From an uncultured Oscillospiraceae bacterium (lineage in GTDB: Bacteria > Bacillota > Clostridia > Oscillospirales > Ruminococcaceae), in NCBI GenBank assembly GCA_958448395.1, contig CAUDDP010000087.1:1-7551 (forward strand): 7,551 bases of DNA, read 5' to 3'. The translations under genes were made by a program, and so were the position numbers. Position 1 is the stretch's first letter, and every line of letters starts with the position of its first letter. The notes below the pieces were generated by a model. The model was not told where the DNA came from and made no database searches. It saw only the letters and a program-made list of their open reading frames with translations. Below, one piece after another: positions 1-5,760 of the stretch.

Positions 1-117
1 ATTTCTCAATCCGTTATCTGATCCAACTCGTTTTCTCTGCAAGGGGGACAGCTTGACCGCAGTTGCTATTCGGCAGATAAAACTTTCTCATCGAACTCAC
101 GTTAAAATATGATTCCA
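1..117. other. Unassigned stretch left of the aminotransferase terminator
   Basis: No gene can be named here. On the plus strand one frame is open from the window edge to a TGA at 109-111 and could be the last 36 codons of a gene entering from the left, ending ...RTHVKI. On the minus strand a 34-codon ORF begins with ATG at 116-118 (MESYFNVSSMRKF...). Neither resembles a family I recognise and neither has a convincing ribosome binding site in view. It may equally be intergenic or part of a dispersed repeat. Confidence 0.25.
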
Positions 118-122
118 TGAAT

Positions 123-159
123 AAAGGCACTTCCGACCATAAAAATCAGAAGTGCCTTT
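123..159 (-). terminator. Intrinsic terminator of the aminotransferase gene
   Basis: An 11-bp perfect stem, AAAGGCACTTC (123-133) with GAAGTGCCTTT (149-159), encloses a 15-nt loop. It lies 28 nt past the aminotransferase stop codon. In the minus-strand transcript the stem is followed by UUUAUUCAU. A plus-strand transcript would also meet a short T run (TTTT at 157-160), so the hairpin could act in both directions. One pair just above the stem is G.U in minus-strand RNA but C-A in plus-strand RNA, which fits use by the minus-strand gene. Confidence 0.8.
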
Positions 160-187
160 TAAAAATTTCTGTCTCATTCCGATTCCT

Positions 188-1462
188 TTATTCTGCCAGA
201 AGCTTTTCTGCTGCTGCCAGTTTTGCACTGCATACAAAGACATCCATTGCCTTTTGCAGCTCTTCTTCCGTCGGGAATGTCGGAGAAATGCGGATGTTTT
301 CATCTTCCGGATCAATACCGTATGGGAAGGATGCACCTGCACCCGTCAGTACAACACCTGCATCCTTACAAAGCTGTACAATCCGCTTTGCACAGCCCTT
401 CTGATTGAAGGAGATGAAATAACCGCCCTGCGGATTTGACCAGTTTGCAATACCCAGATCACGCAGTTCCTTTTCCAATGTGTTAATTACGATCGCAAAC
501 TTTGGTGCAATCAGTTCCTTATGCCTTTTCATGTGTTCCACCAAGTTCTCAAACTTGCCGTCAAAGAACCGCAGATGCCGCAGCTGGTTCATCTTATCAA
601 AGCCGATGGTTGCAAATCCAAGAGACTTCTTCAAACTTGCAATATTCTTTTCACTGGCTGCCATCACAGCAACACCGCTGCCTGGGAAGGTAATCTTGGA
701 AGTAGAAGCAAACAGGTAGCAAATATCCTCGTTACCCACCTTTTTCGCTTCGTCCAGCAGATTTGCCTGTACCGGTGGATTGTCAACCAGATGATGTACA
801 CAGTAAGCATTGTCCCAGAAAATCCGGAAATCGGCAGCCTTTGGCTTCAATGCTGCAAATCGCTTGACAACCGCATCGCTATATACCACACCACCCGGAT
901 TGGAGTACATTGGAACGCACCAAACGCCCTTAATGCTCTCATCTTCTGTCACCAGTTTTTCGATCATATCCATATCTGGTCCATCTTCCTGCATGGGAAC
1001 GTTAATCAATTCCATACCAAAGAACTGTGTCACAGCAAAGTGACGGTCATAGCCCGGTACTGGGCACAGGAATTTTACCTTCTCCAACTTGCCCCATGGT
1101 GTTCCACCAAGCACACCGTTCGTCATGGCAACGGACATTACCCAATACATAATGTTCAGGCTGGAATTTCCATATACAATGATTTCCTCCGGCTTCACAC
1201 CCAGCATCGGTGCAAAAAACCGCTTTGCCTCTGGCAGTCCATCCAAAACGCCGTAGTTCCGACAGTCCAGACCATTTTCAGCCTTGTAATCGCCCTTTTT
1301 CAAGCAATCCATCATATCCATGCTCAGTTCCAGCTGTGCCGGTGCTGGCTTTCCTCTGGACATATCCAGCTTCAGATTTTCTGCCTGAAATTGCTGATAT
1401 GCCTTTTGACAATCTGCCTGAAATGCCTCTAATGCCTCTCGACTCTTTTCCTGTAATCTCAT
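188..1462 (-). CDS. Class I PLP aminotransferase, probable aspartate aminotransferase type Ic family
   Basis: A 424-residue cytoplasmic fold-type I PLP enzyme. The N-terminal signature LDMSRGKPAP (residues 32-41) and overall length match the Asp_aminotransf family, whose characterised member in Corynebacterium glutamicum is a type Ic aspartate aminotransferase. Visible PLP-site elements in order are GNSSLNIMY (98-106), SNPGG (187-191), DNAY with Asp217 and Tyr220, the Schiff-base lysine in STSKITFPGSG (Lys256), and the C-terminal arginine of NIRISPTFPT (Arg391) expected to bind the substrate carboxylate. The likely role is reversible transfer of amino groups between an amino acid such as aspartate or glutamate and 2-oxo acids; the true substrate is inferred. 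I chose ATG 1462 over the in-frame ATG 1540 because homologues begin about here, but the nearest ribosome-binding motif, AAAGGGG at 1480-1486, is 17 nt away, which is unusually far. The gene has its own promoter and terminator, so it is probably monocistronic. Confidence 0.9.
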   Translation of the reverse strand: MRLQEKSREALEAFQADCQKAYQQFQAENLKLDMSRGKPAPAQLELSMDMMDCLKKGDYKAENGLDCRNYGVLDGLPEAKRFFAPMLGVKPEEIIVYGNSSLNIMYWVMSVAMTNGVLGGTPWGKLEKVKFLCPVPGYDRHFAVTQFFGMELINVPMQEDGPDMDMIEKLVTEDESIKGVWCVPMYSNPGGVVYSDAVVKRFAALKPKAADFRIFWDNAYCVHHLVDNPPVQANLLDEAKKVGNEDICYLFASTSKITFPGSGVAVMAASEKNIASLKKSLGFATIGFDKMNQLRHLRFFDGKFENLVEHMKRHKELIAPKFAIVINTLEKELRDLGIANWSNPQGGYFISFNQKGCAKRIVQLCKDAGVVLTGAGASFPYGIDPEDENIRISPTFPTEEELQKAMDVFVCSAKLAAAEKLLAE

Positions 1463-1559
1463 TGTTTGCGTGTGAATTTCCCCTTTGGAAATTCTACTCC
1501 TTTCTGCAATCTTCCATACGCACAATTCCTGTCGAACCATGCGGTTTTTCTACTGCTCT

Positions 1560-1588
1560 ATTATAGCATATCTTTCTCTGGCTTGCAA
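1560..1588 (-). promoter_or_regulatory. Sigma-A promoter of the aminotransferase gene
   Basis: On the minus strand TTGCAA (1588-1583), a 17-nt spacer and a perfect TATAAT (1565-1560) are present, with TG one base before the -10 box (extended -10, TGCTATAAT). Transcription would start near 1553, giving a leader of about 91 nt before ATG 1462. The leader holds two purine-rich SD-like motifs (GAAAGGAG at 1497-1504 and AAAGGGG at 1480-1486) and a 7-codon reading frame at 1494-1517. Confidence 0.8.
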
Positions 1589-1622
1589 GTGTTCGTGAGG
1601 AAAAAACAAAAATTTTAAAAAA

Positions 1623-1671
1623 AGAGAAAACAGCTGCCATTTTCCTTACCATTCGTTCTGCTGTTTTCTCT
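1623..1671 (-). terminator. Terminator of the ROK-family regulator gene
   Basis: A perfect 12-bp inverted repeat, AGAGAAAACAGC (1623-1634) and GCTGTTTTCTCT (1660-1671), flanks a 25-nt loop. In the minus direction the stem leads straight into seven T residues. The plus direction also ends in a T run (1673-1678). It begins 18 nt beyond the regulator stop codon and lies upstream of the aminotransferase promoter, insulating the two genes. Confidence 0.8.
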
Positions 1672-1689
1672 CTTTTTTAATTTGATTTT

Positions 1690-2871
1690 TCAACTGAATC
1701 CCTTTCGGATGCCGCCGTCAATGGCATAAAACACGCCGCCAGCATACTGACATTTCTCTGTTAAGTCCCCACAGACAAGACGAACCGCATACCTTTCACC
1801 CATATATTGTTTTGCATATCGCTGCACTTCCTGCCAATAGGGAATCGTAAAATCCAACCGATATAAATACAACTGATCAACCTTATATAACAATAAAATA
1901 TCTTTCCATATATGGCAAAACTGCTGCATGATTTCCTCCATCAATGGCACAAGACAAGAATCAAAGTCCCTGCCTTCCGCATAGGAAGCAGTAAACAACA
2001 TAGACAATGTCATTTGCTCCAGCTTGCCCTCCGTTAAACGATAGAGCACCGGTGTTTTTTCTGCACTATAATAGGGTGTTGTTCGCCGAATCAATGCTGC
2101 TGGTGTCAGTTGTGTCCCCACGGTTTCCCGTTCGGAAAGATAAAAATCATTCATCGAAATCGGTTTTTGATGCAAACATTCCATCGGATAAACCCGACTC
2201 ACAAAAGAAATATAATATGCATCTCCGTCTGCACAGAATAATGCCACTGCCTCTTGTTCGGGATGCTGATAAAGATAATACGATGTCATAGAAGAAAGGG
2301 CATCCCCCACAAAAACAGGCACTTGCAACTGTTCTGACAGAGATTGCTCCCATGCTTCTATTTTTACAGCTCCTTCCTGTGGAAACAGCTGCTGTAAAAC
2401 AGAAGGCATCATTCCAAGCCCCATACCAATGATTCCTTTTGTTTCAATATAGTTGCTTCTTAAAATTTGCTGCACCGTTGTAATAATGCGTGTTTTTAAA
2501 ACATCACAGGATTCCATTTTGACCGCAAATGAAATCCGCTGCTTTTCCAGTGTATTCAGTCCCAATGTTGCCAATCCCACTACAATACAATTTACATCAA
2601 CAAATACCCCGATTAGCAACCATCGGGATGGATGAATCCCCAGCAGCATTTTCCTTCTGCCTTTTCCCTCAGTATTTGGTACTGCCCCGACATCTTCTAA
2701 AAAACCTTTTTCCAGCATCTCCTGTATCAATAAAGATACTACACCACGTGTCATTTGTAAGGCTTCTGCAATTTCTACACGAGAAATTGCACCACGCTCC
2801 CGTATCAGCTGTAACACCTGCAAGTAAGCATATTGGCGTTCTCTGCGTTTGTCCTCTATCTGTTTCTGCAT
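1690..2871 (-). CDS. ROK/NagC-type transcriptional regulator with degenerate kinase domain
   Basis: A 393-residue protein. Residues about 15-60 form a MarR-like winged helix-turn-helix (LQLIRERGAISRVEIAEALQ, then TRGVVSLLIQEMLEKGFL), followed by GKGRRKMLLGIHP (69-81). This is the usual ROK-repressor layout, where a G-R-(P/R)-rich wing leads into the sugar-kinase-like domain. At the place of the phosphate-binding DxGGT loop it reads VFVDVNCIVVGL (89-100), so that motif is lost. I see no CxCGxxGC zinc cluster and no ExxxGH signature. A C-terminal AGGVFYAIDGG weakly recalls the terminal ROK helix. It is therefore probably a DNA-binding regulator rather than a kinase, and either senses a different ligand or has lost sugar binding. 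The SD is modest (GGGAG at 2883-2887, 11 nt from ATG). It has its own promoter region and terminator. Its targets are unknown; it may repress itself, the permease upstream or carbohydrate genes elsewhere. Confidence 0.8.
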   Translation of the reverse strand: MQKQIEDKRRERQYAYLQVLQLIRERGAISRVEIAEALQMTRGVVSLLIQEMLEKGFLEDVGAVPNTEGKGRRKMLLGIHPSRWLLIGVFVDVNCIVVGLATLGLNTLEKQRISFAVKMESCDVLKTRIITTVQQILRSNYIETKGIIGMGLGMMPSVLQQLFPQEGAVKIEAWEQSLSEQLQVPVFVGDALSSMTSYYLYQHPEQEAVALFCADGDAYYISFVSRVYPMECLHQKPISMNDFYLSERETVGTQLTPAALIRRTTPYYSAEKTPVLYRLTEGKLEQMTLSMLFTASYAEGRDFDSCLVPLMEEIMQQFCHIWKDILLLYKVDQLYLYRLDFTIPYWQEVQRYAKQYMGERYAVRLVCGDLTEKCQYAGGVFYAIDGGIRKGFS

Positions 2872-2916
2872 TTTATTACCCGCTCCCTGCTTGTTCTCAT
2901 TGTATTATGATAATGG

Positions 2917-2981
2917 TCTATAACAGATTTTATTTCTGTAATCAATACTATTATTTTAACAATTTCACTTTGTTTTTGCAA
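2917..2981 (-). promoter_or_regulatory. Candidate promoters and operator of the ROK-family regulator
   Basis: Two sigma-A-like promoters can be read on the minus strand. The first is TTGCAA (2981-2976), 17 nt, TAAAAT (2958-2953). The second, weaker one is TTGATT (2945-2940), 17 nt, TATAGA (2922-2917). The spacer of the second is exactly filled by an inverted repeat, ACAGA-N7-TCTGT (2923-2939), which also lies downstream of the first. That is a suitable place for an autoregulatory operator, but the arms are only 5 bp, so this is inference. The remainder of the 165-nt gap up to the permease gene is AT-rich with no clear GC hairpin. Confidence 0.45.
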
Positions 2982-3036
2982 GTTTTAGCGGTAAATTTTC
3001 TTAAAAGTTTACATTTCATCTAAAAAAATAAAATTT

Positions 3037-3963
3037 TTATGTCAGCATACTAAAAATTTGAATGATAAGCGGCATGGTTGCCATAGAAAGAACAGTGGTT
3101 GCTGCAAATATCTGTGATGCATAAATGTCATTTAAGCCATGCACCTGACACTGCAATGTACACATTGCAGCAGACGGTGCAGCGGTCAGCAACAATACCA
3201 CCGTTCGTACTTCCATTGATACAAACGGCAGACAAAGACACATTCCCATGACTGCCAAAGGAATCACCAAAAGCTTGACAAAGCTGACCCAATAAATTCG
3301 TACGGTACGCAATGCACCGAGCAGATTCGCTTGTGCAACACTAACACCAGAAGCAATCATGGCAAGCGGTGTGTTCAGATCAGAAATATAACCCATGGTA
3401 TCCATCAACAAACCTGGAATTGGAATCTGTACAAAATACAGAATCAATCCAATTGCAATACCAATAATCGTTGGGGAACGGAAAATTTTTAACATCTTTT
3501 TGAAATCTCTGGTTTGCGTTAACTGCATAATGCCATGTGTCCAGGAGAACAGGAAAAAAATCGTCAGAAAGGCGGTCACATAAAAAACACCTTCTGTCCC
3601 AAACAATGCACTTGCCAACGGAATTCCCATAAAACCGCAGTTGCTGTAGGTCGCTGAAAAGCGTTCAATGGGTACCAGCTTTCCGGCATGTTTTTCACGG
3701 AACAGCAACATAGAAAGCAAAATCGCAATCACATAAGAAGCGGCTGCCAACACGAAGGTCATCAGCAGATTCACAACCAGCTGCGGATCATATTCTTTTT
3801 CCAGATAGGCATGCACAATAATGACAGGGGTGACAATCTCCAGCACTACATTAGAAAGCTGCCTTCCACCATCACGACTGACAATGCCGGTATAATATGC
3901 CAGCATACCCACCAGATTCAGAATCAACATAATGATTGCCTGTTGTAAGATAATCCCAGCCAT
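3037..3963 (-). CDS. AEC (auxin efflux carrier) family permease
   Basis: A 308-residue integral membrane protein with roughly ten hydrophobic segments in two sets of five separated by a basic cytoplasmic stretch (about residues 150-162, TRDFKKMLKIFRSP), the standard AEC layout. Family motifs are SNCGFMGIPL (107-116), SPTIIGIAIGL (163-173), TPLAMIASGVSVA (198-210) and APSAAMCTLQ (262-271). Bacterial members move organic acids such as malate or other small carboxylates, or amino-acid-like compounds; the substrate cannot be told from sequence. ATG 3963 is preferred over the in-frame GTG at 3984 because AAAGGAAGGA (3970-3979) ends six bases before it and would otherwise lie inside the coding region. 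The gene is separated from dpaB by a hairpin, and a second inverted repeat lies in its leader. No terminator with a GC stem is visible after its stop; the sequence there is only A/T-rich. Confidence 0.9.
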   Translation of the reverse strand: MAGIILQQAIIMLILNLVGMLAYYTGIVSRDGGRQLSNVVLEIVTPVIIVHAYLEKEYDPQLVVNLLMTFVLAAASYVIAILLSMLLFREKHAGKLVPIERFSATYSNCGFMGIPLASALFGTEGVFYVTAFLTIFFLFSWTHGIMQLTQTRDFKKMLKIFRSPTIIGIAIGLILYFVQIPIPGLLMDTMGYISDLNTPLAMIASGVSVAQANLLGALRTVRIYWVSFVKLLVIPLAVMGMCLCLPFVSMEVRTVVLLLTAAPSAAMCTLQCQVHGLNDIYASQIFAATTVLSMATMPLIIQIFSMLT

Positions 3964-3980
3964 AATGTATCCTTCCTTTC

Positions 3981-4006
3981 GCACAGCCGATCAAAACAGC
4001 CTGTGC
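3981..4006 (-). repeat. Inverted repeat in the permease leader
   Basis: GCACAG (3981-3986) pairs with CTGTGC (4001-4006) across 14 nt. On the minus strand GGCTGT also occurs twice within it. It ends about two bases before the permease SD region. It might be an operator or a leader hairpin; there is no direct evidence of either. Confidence 0.35.
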
Positions 4007-4020
4007 CATTCTATGATTAA

Positions 4021-4043
4021 GACCGCCCGTTTCACAGGCGGTC
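4021..4043 (-). terminator. Hairpin after dpaB, probable terminator
   Basis: A GC-rich 7-bp stem, GACCGCC (4021-4027) with GGCGGTC (4037-4043). In minus-strand RNA it can extend to 10 bp with one U.G pair and a GAA loop; in plus-strand RNA that position is a C-A mismatch. It begins 37 nt after the dpaB stop. The sequence that follows (UUAAUCAU) is a poor U-tract, so termination may be partial and some transcript may reach the permease gene. Confidence 0.6.
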
Positions 4044-4079
4044 ACTTCCTTGATAGTATAACATGGTACTTTTTATATT

Positions 4080-4670
4080 TTATAAATTTTGTATAAACAT
4101 TGGTTGAATTTGTCTTCCTTCCAATGCTGCTGCTACGGTGTCTGGCAAACAGGTAAAGTCTGCCACTAAAGAAGCTGGCTTTTTCAAAGGTGCATCCTGT
4201 CGTAATGGTACAAAGTAATAATTTTTCGCATTCAGCAGCAAACCAAGATTTTTGGCTGATGCTCGCAGTGCATCATTGGTTGCCAATGCCAATATAATTG
4301 GCTTTTCATTTCGGAGCATGGATTTGACTGCCATTGTGACAGTGGTATCTGTAATACCAAGTGCCAGCTTTGCCATTGTATTTGCGGTACAAGGTGCAAC
4401 AACAATGGCATCCAATAAGTTTTTCGGTCCGAGCGGTTCCACCGCAGAAATGCCCAAAAGTGCCTTGTTTCCACAAATTTCCTCTAACTTTTTCTGTTGA
4501 TCAGCAGCCTTTCCAAAACGAGTATCCAAAGCGGCAGCATGTTCCGAAAAGATCGGTGTGACGGCATAACCGGCAGCGACCAGCCGTTCTGCCTCTGCAA
4601 AAGCAGCGGAAAAGGTACAAAACGAACCAGTCACCGCAAACCCAATTCGCTTACGAAGTGTTTCTTGCAT
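4080..4670 (-). CDS. dpaB: Dipicolinate synthase subunit B (SpoVFB), flavoprotein family
   Basis: 196 residues, close to the about 200 of Bacillus subtilis SpoVFB. With DpaA it forms dipicolinate synthase, which converts the dihydrodipicolinate-type intermediate of lysine biosynthesis into dipicolinic acid in the mother cell for loading into the spore core. The fold is that of phosphopantothenoylcysteine decarboxylase-like flavoproteins: GFAVTGSFCTF (10-20) is the N-terminal nucleotide-binding strand and loop, and VAPCTANTMAKLALGITDT (91-109) is the flavin-site segment typical of this group. ATG 4670 is chosen over the upstream in-frame ATG 4715 because GAGAGGGG lies about 8 nt before it (an AGGAG is at 4684-4688) and because the protein then aligns with the family start. 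It overlaps the end of dpaA by 20 nt, which suggests translational coupling and equal subunit output. Confidence 0.93.
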   Translation of the reverse strand: MQETLRKRIGFAVTGSFCTFSAAFAEAERLVAAGYAVTPIFSEHAAALDTRFGKAADQQKKLEEICGNKALLGISAVEPLGPKNLLDAIVVAPCTANTMAKLALGITDTTVTMAVKSMLRNEKPIILALATNDALRASAKNLGLLLNAKNYYFVPLRQDAPLKKPASLVADFTCLPDTVAAALEGRQIQPMFIQNL

Positions 4671-5505
4671 ATGCGAGTCCCCTCTCCTGTAAAATATGGA
4701 AGATGGTTTTCGCAATTATTTCTCCAGCGGTCAGCGGTGCGACCTTGCCAGGCAGCCCTAACGCCCAGATAACATGACGTTTCAGGCGTTCTGCGGCATC
4801 AAAATCTGTTCCTCCCGGCTTCGATGCCAAATCAATGATCAATGCATCTTGCTGCATATTGGACAAGACCTTTTCATCCAGCATCAACACAGGTACTGTG
4901 TTACAGAACCAGTCAAACTCGTCTGCATGGTTGGCAATTTCAGCCGAATGCAACCATTTGAGTCCATTTGCCTGACAACGTGCAGCATCCTTGTAACTGC
5001 GTGCAGCCACTGTAACATCGGCACATAGTCCCTGCAAACGTTCTGCCATGAGCGTGCCAATTCTACCGTAACCGATTACCAATACCCGACTGCCACAAAT
5101 AGTTCGTTCCAGTTCTGACATGGCAATTTGCAACGCACCTTCCACTGTTGGAACAGCATTGGCAAGGCAAAGCTCCTCACGCTGAAAATAATCACAAAAA
5201 TCCAGCTTTTGTTTCTGACACATCCGGCAAACTGCTTCGGGAAGCATTCCACCGCACACCAAACCGCCTGTTTTCACATTAGACAACAACTGTGGAAGCG
5301 ATAGTTCTCCATAAAGAGACGGTACAGTTTCCACATTGGTGTGAATTGGTAATATCAACACATCGGTTTCTGACAATTCAGATGGATTTGGATGAGAAAA
5401 ACCGATTGTTGCAACAGAAAATGCAGACTGCTGTGCAAGCATTTGTGCAGCGTATTTTTGCCGACGATCCCCGCCTGCCACCAGTATACGCAAGGGCTCT
5501 TTCAT
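4651..5505 (-). CDS. dpaA: Dipicolinate synthase subunit A (SpoVFA)
   Basis: 284 residues against 297 in B. subtilis. It is the NAD(P)-binding subunit of dipicolinate synthase. The N-terminal half starts LRILVAGGDRRQKYAAQML, the DpaA signature, and carries a small Rossmann-like domain. The second half has a dinucleotide-binding GYGRIG (145-150), followed by NTVP (202-205), DLASKPGG (225-232) and ALGLPGKVAP (248-257), all characteristic of the family. Three in-frame ATGs are possible (5541, 5511, 5505). AAGGAGGG at 5513-5520 lies 7 nt before ATG 5505 and nearly touches ATG 5511, so 5505 is used. It is the first gene of the dpaAB unit, and a sigma-K-like promoter lies about 50 nt upstream. It implies that the host forms, or recently formed, endospores. 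Confidence 0.94.
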   Translation of the reverse strand: MKEPLRILVAGGDRRQKYAAQMLAQQSAFSVATIGFSHPNPSELSETDVLILPIHTNVETVPSLYGELSLPQLLSNVKTGGLVCGGMLPEAVCRMCQKQKLDFCDYFQREELCLANAVPTVEGALQIAMSELERTICGSRVLVIGYGRIGTLMAERLQGLCADVTVAARSYKDAARCQANGLKWLHSAEIANHADEFDWFCNTVPVLMLDEKVLSNMQQDALIIDLASKPGGTDFDAAERLKRHVIWALGLPGKVAPLTAGEIIAKTIFHILQERGLAYARNTS

Positions 5506-5512
5506 TTGCATT

Positions 5513-5520
5513 CCCTCCTT
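5513..5520 (-). promoter_or_regulatory. Strong ribosome binding site of dpaA
   Basis: AAGGAGGG on the minus strand, seven bases before ATG 5505. It decides the start among three in-frame ATGs: it would lie inside the coding region for ATG 5541 and one base from ATG 5511. Confidence 0.85.
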
Positions 5521-5534
5521 TTGATCCGGATTGT

Positions 5535-5556
5535 CACCCATTTTGATTTCTGGGTG
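5535..5556 (-). repeat. Inverted repeat at the predicted dpaA transcript start
   Basis: CACCCA (5535-5540) and TGGGTG (5551-5556) flank 10 nt. The repeat lies just downstream of the sigma-K-like -10 box, so it would form a small hairpin at the very 5' end of the mRNA or serve as a regulator site. The function is unproven. Confidence 0.4.
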
Positions 5557-5561
5557 TACTC

Positions 5562-5590
5562 CATTTTATGCAGAAAATGAAAAAGGGGTG
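5562..5590 (-). promoter_or_regulatory. Candidate sigma-K promoter of dpaAB
   Basis: On the minus strand an AC (5589-5588) is followed by exactly 17 nt and CATAAAATG (5570-5562). The sigma-K consensus is AC-N17-CATAnnnTA, so only the last base departs. B. subtilis spoVF is known to be transcribed by sigma-K in the mother cell, which makes the match believable. The predicted start near 5555 gives a leader of about 50 nt ending in a strong ribosome binding site. Short promoter motifs occur by chance, so this rests on position and gene identity. Confidence 0.6.
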
Positions 5591-5596
5591 AACAGA

Positions 5597-5628
5597 AATG
5601 GGCACACTTCTCTCGAAGTATGCCCATT
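5597..5628 (-). terminator. Terminator hairpin of the scaE-like transcription unit
   Basis: Fourteen-base arms (5597-5610 and 5615-5628) enclose four bases. In minus-strand RNA all fourteen positions pair, one as U.G, and the loop is C(GAGA)G, a GNRA tetraloop. In plus-strand RNA the same position is a C-A mismatch and the loop is not GNRA, so the element is built for minus-strand transcription. It is followed by UUCUGUU and, further on, UUUUU. It lies 133 nt after the scaE-like stop and directly before the dpaA promoter. The 3' UTR between (5629-5760) is AT-rich with no gene. Confidence 0.7.
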
Positions 5629-5760
5629 CCATTTTGCATTATTTCGCTATTATGCAGATGATCTCATTTGCAATGAAATAATTTCTTCTCATAAAACGAA
5701 TTACTTGCATTTTTTAATTGTTTTCTGTTCTCTTAGAAGATTCGTTGGAATCAGAGATTC

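Noticed and set aside
521..1432. 303-codon plus-strand open frame opposite the aminotransferase
   Set aside because: It is antisense to a gene with all expected PLP motifs, its translation shows no recognisable domain, and no ribosome site precedes it.
1690..2871. ROK sugar kinase (glucokinase) rather than regulator
   Set aside because: There is an N-terminal winged helix, and the ATP- and sugar-binding signatures are missing.
2529..3023. 164-codon plus-strand open frame across the regulator start and its promoter
   Set aside because: It overlaps the 5' end of a well-supported gene on the other strand, and no domain is visible.
4008..4015. CATAGAAT as a sporulation-type -10 box before the permease gene
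   Set aside because: No matching AC or sigma-E -35 element stands at the required distance, so one short motif is not enough.
4080..4670. Coenzyme A biosynthesis flavoprotein (Dfp/CoaC or UbiX-like) instead of DpaB
   Set aside because: The fold is shared, but size, overlap with dpaA and the GFAVTGSFCTF start indicate the dipicolinate synthase subunit.
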